Shown here: positions 1 to 5,110 of the stretch, one piece after another
Layout: every line of letters starts with the position of its first letter
Numbering within the stretch: the first letter of the stretch is position 1
Assembly: GCA_028289725.1 (NCBI GenBank)
Contig: JANQOH010000477.1
Span: 1 to 18,646 of the forward strand
Direction of reading: 5' to 3'
Source of the DNA: Alphaproteobacteria bacterium
GTDB lineage: Bacteria > Pseudomonadota > Alphaproteobacteria > UBA7887
DNA length: 18,646 nucleotides
Made by a program: the position numbers and the translations under genes
The notes under the pieces: generated by a model
What the model was told of the DNA's origin: nothing
The model's database searches: none
What the model saw: only the letters and a program-made list of their open reading frames with translations

Positions 1-180
1 TTCCTCAAACCCATGGCGCTGACCATCGTGTTCGGATTGATGGCGACAACGCTGCTTGTTCTGTTCGTCGTGCCATCGCTGATCGCGATCCAGCACGATT
101 TCCGCTTCCGGCGCTCAGCGGCGCCAGAAGCTCGGCAGAAACAGCACCAGTACCGTGAACAGCTCGAGGCGGCCGAGTAG
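1..180 (+). CDS. RND efflux transporter permease, C-terminal end (partial)
   Basis: The first frame is open from base 1 to a TAG at 178-180 and encodes 59 residues. It begins FLKPMALTIVFGLMATTLL and continues VLFVVPSLIAI, then a charged tail. This matches the last transmembrane helix and cytoplasmic tail of AcrB/HAE1-type RND pump subunits, where a proline, a helix rich in T, L and V and the sequence LFVVP are typical. Such proteins are inner-membrane, proton-driven exporters of drugs, metals or lipids; the substrate cannot be told from this fragment. Its last 66 bases overlap the 3' end of the convergent trkH gene. The family assignment rests on one helix, so it is likely but not certain. 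Confidence 0.7.
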   Translation, partial: FLKPMALTIVFGLMATTLLVLFVVPSLIAIQHDFRFRRSAAPEARQKQHQYREQLEAAE

Positions 181-1581
181 CATCGCCGCCGACATGATCC
201 ACTTCGCCGAGTCGTCGAAGCTCGCAAAGTTGCCGGTGGGTCCGATTACTTCGCCGAGGCCCGGTCCGACATTGGCGACGGCGGTTGCGGCGCCGGAGAT
301 GCTGGTGACGAAGTCGTAGCCGTGCAGGGCGAGCGCCAAGGCGACCACAGCGAACGCCGCGAAGAACATGAAGTAGAAGCCCAACACCGCACTGGTCACC
401 GAGTCGGGGATCGGCTTGTGATTGTAGTGCGCGACGAAGACACCGTGGGGCCGGATGATTTGGCCCATCTGCACCCGTGCCGTCGAGAAAAGAACTTGGA
501 AGCGAAAGATCTTGATGCCGCCGGTGGTGCCGCCCGTGCAGCCGCCGACAAACATCAGGAAGAACATGATGCTGACTGCGAACGCGCCCCACGCGCCATA
601 GTCGGCCGAGCTATAGCCGGTCCCGGTCATCACAGAGACCACATTGAAGGCGGCGTAGCGTAAGGCGAGGAGCGGCGGCTCGCCCGAATTCGACCAATTC
701 CACAACATCATTGCGGCGACCGTGACCACCAAAATTCCGAGGAACCATTGGACCTGGCTATCGGCGATCAGCGTGACAATGTCGCCGCGAACCGCCGCCA
801 GATAGAGCACGAATGGCAACGATCCGGCGATCATGCCGACGGTCACCACCAGATCGATGACGGCGCTATCAAACTGGCCGATCGAACCATCAACCGTCGA
901 ATAGCCGCCGGTGGCGATGGTGGTCATGGCGTGGCAAACCGCGTCGAATTGGCTCATCCCCGCGGCCCACAGCATCAGCGCCCAAGTCACGGTCAGCGCG
1001 AAGTAGACCACTGTGATCGACGCGGCGAGTTGGGCGGCGCGCGGCACCGCTTTATCCGATTGATCCGACGATTCACTGCGGAACAGCTGCATGCCGCCAA
1101 CGCCGAGAAACGGCAGAACCGCGATGGCCATCACGACAATGCCGATGCCGCCGAGCCATTGCAGCAAGGCGCGCCACAACAAGATGCCAGGCGGGGAGGT
1201 GTCGAGGCCGCTGATGACCGTTGATCCGGTGGTCGTCAGGCCTGACATGGCCTCGAAATAAGCGTCGGCGTAGGACAGATCGAGCGCGGCGAAGCTGAAC
1301 GGGAGGGCGGCGAACCCGGTCAGGACGATCCAAGCCGCGGTGGTCAGGACAAATGTCTGATGAACGCTGACCACAAAGCGGCGCGCGCGAAAGCCGAGAA
1401 CAAGCGAGACGCCGATGAAGAACGTCACGGCAGAAGAGATCGCGAACACCTGCCAGTCGGGATTGCCGTCGGCGAGATCTGCGATCGCGGGCACCACCAT
1501 GGTGACCGCCAGCGTCGTCAGCAGAACGCCTAGAACGAAGAGAACGGGTCGAAAATCCAGCACGGGGCGGCGGCGAGCCAA
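115..1581 (-). CDS. trkH: TrkH-type potassium uptake channel subunit
   Basis: This 488-residue polytopic inner-membrane protein is the ion-conducting subunit of a Trk/Ktr potassium uptake system, which normally works with a cytoplasmic TrkA/KtrA-type NAD-binding regulator; none is encoded in this window. The four pore loops are visible: TTTGST (116-121), ATGGYST (223-229), TGTGYSS (319-325) and NVGPGLG (437-443). Each carries the filter glycine. The stretch GGCTGGTTGGIKIFR (346-360) is the conserved segment after the third pore. The length is normal for the family. The start is a TTG only 14 bases after the folE stop, without a strong ribosome binding site, so the true start could be slightly upstream (overlapping folE) or at a GTG six codons downstream. 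The gene is probably co-transcribed with folE. Its 3' end overlaps the convergent RND gene. Confidence 0.95.
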   Translation of the reverse strand: MARRRPVLDFRPVLFVLGVLLTTLAVTMVVPAIADLADGNPDWQVFAISSAVTFFIGVSLVLGFRARRFVVSVHQTFVLTTAAWIVLTGFAALPFSFAALDLSYADAYFEAMSGLTTTGSTVISGLDTSPPGILLWRALLQWLGGIGIVVMAIAVLPFLGVGGMQLFRSESSDQSDKAVPRAAQLAASITVVYFALTVTWALMLWAAGMSQFDAVCHAMTTIATGGYSTVDGSIGQFDSAVIDLVVTVGMIAGSLPFVLYLAAVRGDIVTLIADSQVQWFLGILVVTVAAMMLWNWSNSGEPPLLALRYAAFNVVSVMTGTGYSSADYGAWGAFAVSIMFFLMFVGGCTGGTTGGIKIFRFQVLFSTARVQMGQIIRPHGVFVAHYNHKPIPDSVTSAVLGFYFMFFAAFAVVALALALHGYDFVTSISGAATAVANVGPGLGEVIGPTGNFASFDDSAKWIMSAAMLLGRLELFTVLVLFLPSFWRR

Positions 1582-1595
1582 GGCAGCCCGTCGGC

Positions 1596-2219
1596 TCAGG
1601 TCTGTCCGATCATGCTCAGAAATTCGCGCCGCGTGCTCGGGTCGTCACGGAAGGCCCCCAACATGCGGCTGGTCTTCATGGTGACCCCAGGCTTATGCAC
1701 GCCGCGGGTTGTCATGCATTGATGCGCGGCCTCGATCACGACGGCCACCCCTTTCGGCGTCAATACACGATCGATCGTGTCGGCGATTTGAACCGTCATC
1801 TTTTCCTGTATCTGTAACCGCCGGGCATAGACATCGACAATACGCGCCAATTTGCTAATGCCGACGACACGCCGGTCCGGCAAATAGGCGACATGCGCGA
1901 CGCCGATGATTGGCGCCATATGGTGCTCGCAATGGGACTCGAAGCGAATGTCGCGGAGTACGACCATCTCGTCATAGCCGTCTACTTCTTCGAAGGTCCG
2001 TTGCAGGATTTCGGCTGGATCGGTGTGATAGCCCGCGAAGAATTCTTCATAGGACCGAGCGACACGATCGGGCGTGCCTTCCAAGCCTTCGCGGTTTGGG
2101 TCGTCGCCGGCCCACCGGATCAGCGTGCGCACCGCAGCTTCCGCGTCCTCGCGACTCGGGCGCGTCGGGTGACCGGCAGTCTGGTGAGAATGTGTATCGG
2201 GAGAGGGGACGTCGTCCAT
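1596..2219 (-). CDS. folE: GTP cyclohydrolase I
   Basis: The enzyme converts GTP to 7,8-dihydroneopterin triphosphate, the first step of folate synthesis and also a source for queuosine precursors. The 207-residue protein shows the hallmarks of the type I (FolE) family: EGLEGTPDRVA near residues 44-54, the zinc site with Cys97 and His100 in SHCEHHMAP, and the third zinc ligand Cys168 in AAHQCMTTRGV. The C-terminus REFLSMIG is also typical. The first about 20 residues (DTHSHQTAGHPTRPS) are a non-conserved extension. The ATG start at 2219 has GAGG a few bases upstream. It lies 62 bases after apaG and 14 bases before trkH on the same strand, so an apaG-folE-trkH transcript is plausible, although the functions are unrelated. 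Confidence 0.97.
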   Translation of the reverse strand: MDDVPSPDTHSHQTAGHPTRPSREDAEAAVRTLIRWAGDDPNREGLEGTPDRVARSYEEFFAGYHTDPAEILQRTFEEVDGYDEMVVLRDIRFESHCEHHMAPIIGVAHVAYLPDRRVVGISKLARIVDVYARRLQIQEKMTVQIADTIDRVLTPKGVAVVIEAAHQCMTTRGVHKPGVTMKTSRMLGAFRDDPSTRREFLSMIGQT

Positions 2220-2281
2220 AGCGCCTCACTGTTCGGCCGCGCACCCCTGGCGGCGGCGCGATCGGCCGTTTGCATTTTGCC

Positions 2282-2701
2282 CTAGTTTAGACGCTTGGAC
2301 GCAAAGGGCGAATCCAATGAAAAGGCGGGCACCGCCACTTCAAAGCGCTCGCCATCGGCGGTGACCATTTCGTAGCTGCCTACCATGAAGCCGGTCTCCG
2401 TCGCCAGCGGCGTACCGCTGGTATACTCGAAACTATCCCCTGGGCGTAGGATCGGCTGTTCGCCAACCACGCCGGCCCCCCGGACTTCCTGTGTTCGTCC
2501 GTTGGCGTCGGTAATCCGCCAGTAGCGGTTGCGGAGCTGCACGGTATCGGCGCCTTGATTCTCAATCCGTATTTGATAGGCAAACAAATAATGACCCTTC
2601 TCCGGCGCCGACTGTTCGTCGAGGTAATAGGGTCGGACGGAGATCAGGATCTCTCGCGTGGTCTCGGCATAACAGCTTTTTTCTTCGCCGGTTTCGTCCA
2701 T
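2282..2701 (-). CDS. apaG: ApaG domain protein
   Basis: This 139-residue protein belongs to the ApaG family, small fibronectin-III-like beta-sandwich proteins. Bacterial members have been linked to cobalt and magnesium efflux phenotypes and to diadenosine tetraphosphate levels, but the molecular function is not settled. The core signature is clear: VVGEQPILRPGDSFEYTSG (78-96), then TETGFMVGSYEM (101-112) and VPAFSLDSP (124-132). I chose the ATG at 2701 because AGGAAG lies 8 bases upstream and the family begins about here. An upstream in-frame start at 2743 would add 14 residues of non-conserved sequence. It follows the radical SAM gene by 96 bases and precedes folE by 62 on the same strand. 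Confidence 0.95.
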   Translation of the reverse strand: MDETGEEKSCYAETTREILISVRPYYLDEQSAPEKGHYLFAYQIRIENQGADTVQLRNRYWRITDANGRTQEVRGAGVVGEQPILRPGDSFEYTSGTPLATETGFMVGSYEMVTADGERFEVAVPAFSLDSPFASKRLN

Positions 2702-2797
2702 GGTCCGACTTCCTAGACTTGATCCATGGCCAGGGTGGGCCAATGGTCAATCGATGTCTAGGGCGCGTTCGGCGTTCGACGAAAACCGCGGAAAATC

Positions 2798-3757
2798 TCA
2801 GCCGGCGCTGCAGGCCCCGCCGCCGAGGACGCAGAATTTGGCGCAATGCGGATGATTGAGCGAAACTGATTGCCGCGCATCTTCAAGGGTTTCGCCCATT
2901 TCGAATCGCGCGTCATAGGGCAGCAGCGTGCACGGCACCACGACCGGCGCCTTCGCGCCCTTGCGTTTCACGATCATGCGTGACGACGCGCACATCATGG
3001 CATGCGGCGAGACGCCGACAATACCCCAACACGCCTCGGTGATTTCCGGAACGTCCGCGGTCTCGTCCATTTCCGGGAACAGCACCAACGCGATTGGATC
3101 GTCCGCGTCGATCGTAATGTCGAGTGCATCGAACAAACGGCGGTAACCGGTCCGCATAGCCGCTTCAGGTTCGCCCCATTTCAAGCGGCCGGCCACGTTG
3201 GTGTTGAACCCGTGCCGTACGAGCCATTGAAGGCCGTCTATGGCGGGCTGCCAAGACCGCGCCCCCCGTTCCGTTTCATGCATGGCTTGCGCGTAATGAT
3301 CGAGTGACACACGAATTGTCAGGCGATCGCCATATTGCGCGGCCAACGGAAGCAGTTGGTCCGCGACTTTCATCATGGGCCGCATGGCGTTGGTGAGCAC
3401 CAAAACACGGAAGCCGCGCTCAAGACACAACGCGATGCTCGGGACCAAATCCGGATTCATAAAGGGTTCGCCGCCAGTGAACCCGATTTCTTCGGTTTGG
3501 AAACTCTGCGTCTCGATCTCGTCCAGGAAGGTCCGTACCTCATCCAGGCTCAAATAGACGAGCCTGTCATTCGTTGGACTGGATTCGATGTAGCAATCTT
3601 GGCACGTCAGGTTGCACAGCGTTCCGGTGTTGAACCAGAGCGTGGTCAGGCCATCGAGCGCGACATGGGCGCGGGCCTCGCCTTTTGCGGTCCGCGCAGG
3701 GTCCGAGAACTTCGCGGGATCGACGCTGAAGGCGGTCACCGGAACGGCAGAGGACAT
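2798..3757 (-). CDS. Radical SAM protein of unknown substrate
   Basis: This is a 319-residue cytoplasmic radical SAM enzyme, which would bind a 4Fe-4S cluster and cleave S-adenosylmethionine. The cluster motif CNLTCQDC (48-55) has the CxxxCxxC spacing, and GFTGGEPF (92-99) is the SAM-binding GGE motif. Further Cys residues follow: CWGIVG, MMCASSRM and CTLLPYD. At the very end, HCAKFCVLGGGACSAG gives a Cx4Cx6C arrangement. These suggest a C-terminal auxiliary cluster as in SPASM/twitch proteins, but I could not match a named subfamily. I chose the ATG at 3757 because GGAG lies 9 bases upstream; an ATG at 3775 (six residues longer) lacks such a site. A small doubtful ORF ends 25 bases upstream on the same strand. 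The reaction and substrate are unknown. Confidence 0.9.
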   Translation of the reverse strand: MSSAVPVTAFSVDPAKFSDPARTAKGEARAHVALDGLTTLWFNTGTLCNLTCQDCYIESSPTNDRLVYLSLDEVRTFLDEIETQSFQTEEIGFTGGEPFMNPDLVPSIALCLERGFRVLVLTNAMRPMMKVADQLLPLAAQYGDRLTIRVSLDHYAQAMHETERGARSWQPAIDGLQWLVRHGFNTNVAGRLKWGEPEAAMRTGYRRLFDALDITIDADDPIALVLFPEMDETADVPEITEACWGIVGVSPHAMMCASSRMIVKRKGAKAPVVVPCTLLPYDARFEMGETLEDARQSVSLNHPHCAKFCVLGGGACSAG

Positions 3758-3782
3758 CAGCCAGGTCTCCGTCATTGTGTTC

Positions 3783-4022
3783 TTATGTTCGCCGCGACCG
3801 CTTTTCCGGGACGGTTAATGATCGCGCGTGGCGTGAACCTATTTGGCACAGCGATTGTGTCAACCACATGAGACGCTGGCTCAAGCGCTCGTGAAACATC
3901 GTCAACGTCTGCGCGCGGAAGCAATTGACGATCCGGTCCGCGAGACAATCCACATCAGCAACAACGCTGACACCGGCTGGCGTTGGCGACCCGTCGATCA
4001 GCGCATAGTGCATATGGATCAT
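3783..4022 (-). CDS. Possible small hypothetical protein upstream of the radical SAM gene
   Basis: This is a 79-codon ORF starting ATG, with TAA 25 bases before the chosen start of the radical SAM gene on the same strand. Most codons in the first two thirds end in G or C, as in real genes here, and the spacing fits an operon. Against it, there is no ribosome binding site before the ATG, the C-terminus (HARSLTVPEKRSRRT) looks random, and I recognise no domain. It has three cysteines (CLADRIVNC and SLCQIG) and no signal peptide or membrane helix. A rightward 64-codon ORF overlaps it and is no better supported. If it is not a gene, 3776-4113 is a 338-base stretch holding only the 13-bp repeat and an AT-rich promoter-like region. 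Confidence 0.3.
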   Translation of the reverse strand: MIHMHYALIDGSPTPAGVSVVADVDCLADRIVNCFRAQTLTMFHERLSQRLMWLTQSLCQIGSRHARSLTVPEKRSRRT

Positions 4023-4033
4023 GTCGGGTTTTA

Positions 4034-4046
4034 CTAAAATTGTTAG
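4034..4046 (+). promoter_or_regulatory. 13-bp element CTAAAATTGTTAG, copy 1
   Basis: The sequence CTAAAATTGTTAG starts 80 bases before the ATG of the 60-residue Flp-like gene. It is an imperfect inverted repeat, with CTAA and TTAG arms around a 5-base centre. An identical copy lies at nearly the same distance before the flp gene (4583-4595). The near-equal position suggests a shared activator, repressor or promoter element; the factor is unknown. It also lies about 12 bases before the start of the doubtful leftward ORF, so it could act in both directions. Confidence 0.5.
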
Positions 4047-4113
4047 GATCTCGCCAATTCTAAAACATCGCTTATCGATAGTAAATTATACCAATTTATA
4101 AAGAATCGACATT

Positions 4114-4296
4114 ATGATTTCGGTGAAAGGCCATACGAGAATAGACAAACGCACCAGTCGCGCCTCTTTTGGTGAGATTGCGTTGGTCGCCGGCCTCTTA
4201 TTTCTCGTCGGTGTCGCCGCCGTCGTGGCGATGGCGAGCGAAACAGCCGACGGATACATATTTTTCAGCAATTTATTTCATTCGCTATTTGGCTGA
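4114..4296 (+). CDS. Small Flp-pilin-like membrane protein
   Basis: This encodes a 60-residue protein with a basic N-terminus (ISVKGHTRIDKRTSR) and one hydrophobic helix, EIALVAGLLFLVGVAAVVAMA (about 21-41). Laid next to the Flp pilin encoded 370 bases downstream, it aligns without gaps: the Glu of FGEIAL sits at the conserved Flp Glu+5, and MASET aligns with MGTEL. About 8 of 42 positions are identical. The residue where Flp has its cleavage Gly is Arg, so prepilin peptidase processing is doubtful. I infer a divergent Flp paralogue or minor pilin; an unrelated single-helix membrane protein is the alternative. It is a single-gene unit with its own terminator (4368-4393), and it shares the 13-bp upstream element with flp. 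The ATG at 4114 has only a weak purine-rich site (AAAGAA) before it. Confidence 0.6.
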   Translation: MISVKGHTRIDKRTSRASFGEIALVAGLLFLVGVAAVVAMASETADGYIFFSNLFHSLFG

Positions 4297-4367
4297 TAAG
4301 CCAAATGGTCCGGACGCGGAAGCCGGACTGACGACAATAAACGTAGCCATGGAACGACCTCCCATTG

Positions 4368-4393
4368 CCCCGGTTCAGCCGGGGTTTTTTTTT
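4368..4393 (+). terminator. Intrinsic terminator after the Flp-like small gene
   Basis: A 6-bp GC stem, CCCCGG pairing with CCGGGG around the loop TTCAG, is followed directly by nine T residues. It lies 71 bases after the stop of the 60-residue gene and points rightward. It shows that this small gene is expressed as its own short transcript, which supports its being real. Confidence 0.88.
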
Positions 4394-4504
4394 GGCCGGA
4401 TGAGGGGAGCAGGGCGCTGCAATGCGTCATCGATCCCGCGTTTCAACCTATCGAAACGCTGACCGTCGGCGCTTGAAAATGTTGAGAAAAATATGTTTCC
4501 ACAG

Positions 4505-4538
4505 GCGTAAATAATCGCATGCAGACAGGGTTTTACGC
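4505..4538. repeat. Inverted repeat GCGTAAA / TTTACGC
   Basis: Seven-base arms GCGTAAA (4505-4511) and TTTACGC (4532-4538) flank a 20-base spacer that contains the perfect palindrome GCATGC (4517-4522). It lies 126-159 bases upstream of flp. It could be an operator, for instance for a protein that loops DNA or binds as two dimers, or it could be chance. Confidence 0.3.
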
Positions 4539-4582
4539 GTGATGGTTTTGAGAATAGTCCAAACGCACCATGCGTATATTCC

Positions 4583-4595
4583 CTAAAATTGTTAG
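4583..4595 (+). promoter_or_regulatory. 13-bp element CTAAAATTGTTAG, copy 2
   Basis: This exact copy of the element at 4034-4046 starts 81 bases before the flp ATG, against 80 bases for the first copy. The sequence beyond the 13 bases is not conserved between the two sites, which argues for a binding site rather than a simple duplication of the whole promoter. It is not a CtrA box: that would need TTAA-N7-TTAA, and here the half-sites are CTAA-N5-TTAG. Confidence 0.55.
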
Positions 4596-4663
4596 AAAAT
4601 TATCCGTGATTTGGGGCAAGGCAGGATTGCAGGTCCAGCTGACACCACGAGGCATAGAGAAAA

Positions 4664-4837
4664 ATGAATTTTTATACAGTCATTAAGCAGTTTTGCGAAA
4701 ACAGGGATGGTGCGACGGCGATTGAATACGGTCTCATCACTGCGATGATTTCAGTGGTTATTATCGCTTCTTTGACGTTGATGGGGACGGAACTCAATAA
4801 CACCTTCGGTTTTATTGGGAGCACGCTGTCGAACTAA
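4664..4837 (+). CDS. flp: Flp/Fap type IVb pilin
   Basis: This encodes a 57-residue major-pilin-like protein of the Flp (type IVb) family, the subunit of adhesive Tad pili. The short leader MNFYTVIKQFCENRDG ends in Gly16, after which a TadV/CpaA-type prepilin peptidase would cut. The mature 41 residues begin ATAIEYGLITAMISVV, with the family's Glu at +5 and Tyr at +6, then a hydrophobic helix and a short polar tail (NNTFGFIGSTLSN). The family's usual length is 50-70 residues, so it is complete. A purine-rich AGAGAAAA precedes the ATG. A strong terminator follows 51 bases downstream, so it is monocistronic. No tad/cpa assembly genes are in the window, so the machinery must be elsewhere. The upstream 13-bp element is shared with the divergent paralogue. 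Confidence 0.92.
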   Translation: MNFYTVIKQFCENRDGATAIEYGLITAMISVVIIASLTLMGTELNNTFGFIGSTLSN

Positions 4838-4888
4838 GAAGGAGCGGTTCTCCGTTTGTCACGTTTGGTTTGGGGTGATAGAGCGATC

Positions 4889-4918
4889 GGCCCCCGCGCA
4901 ATGCGGGGGCCTTTTTTT
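4889..4918 (+). terminator. Intrinsic terminator after flp
   Basis: A perfect 9-bp stem, GGCCCCCGC (4889-4897) with GCGGGGGCC (4903-4911), has a 5-base loop GCAAT and is followed by seven T residues. It ends the flp transcript 51 bases after its stop codon and insulates the tRNA gene downstream. Confidence 0.93.
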
Positions 4919-4951
4919 GTGTCGGTGCGTTCGGGCGGAAGCTTTTGGGTG

Positions 4952-4980
4952 CTGTCGCTGCAGCTTGCGCGCGGTATAGG
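4952..4980 (+). promoter_or_regulatory. Possible promoter of the tRNA-Gly gene
   Basis: TATAGG (4975-4980) is a fair -10 sequence ending 24 bases before the tRNA. A poor -35 match, CTGTCG (4952-4957), lies 17 bases upstream of it. The position is sensible because the flp terminator ends just before, so the tRNA needs its own promoter, but the sequence match is weak. Confidence 0.25.
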
Positions 4981-5004
4981 AAGCCCGTAGTTTGCCGCCA
5001 TAGA

Positions 5005-5079
5005 GCGGGTGTAGTTCAGTGGTAGAACGTCAGCTTCCCAAGCTGAATGTCGCCGGTTCGATCCCGGTCACCCGCTCCA
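5005..5079 (+). tRNA. tRNA-Gly (anticodon CCC)
   Basis: The cloverleaf folds fully: acceptor GCGGGTG/CACCCGC, D arm GTTC/GAAC with loop AGTGGTA, anticodon arm TCAGC/GCTGA with loop TTCCCAA, short variable loop, and T arm GCCGG/CCGGT with loop TTCGATC. The anticodon at positions 34-36 is CCC, which reads GGG glycine codons. The discriminator base is T and the CCA end is encoded. It stands alone, 31 bases from the 3' end of the convergent membrane protein gene. Confidence 0.97.
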
Positions 5080-5110
5080 GTACATGCATGGACAGGTTAG
5101 GCCGACCCGC

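Larger units (their letters stand above)
4297..4663. other. Intergenic region between the two Flp-like genes
   Basis: These 367 bases hold no gene I can support. They contain the terminator of the upstream small gene (4368-4393), an inverted repeat (4505-4538) and the second 13-bp element (4583-4595). From about 4475 on the DNA is markedly more AT-rich than the flanking genes, consistent with a promoter region for flp. A frame open through 4169-4462 crosses the terminator and has no family features. Confidence 0.6.

Noticed and set aside
322..1224. Two rightward ORFs opposite trkH
   Set aside because: Their translations are hydrophilic His/Arg-rich sequence antisense to the TrkH pore loops, with no support.
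4034..4595. The 13-mers as CtrA boxes or sigma-54 promoters
   Set aside because: The half-sites are CTAA-N5-TTAG, not TTAA-N7-TTAA, and no GG-N10-GC -24/-12 pattern is present at the right distance.
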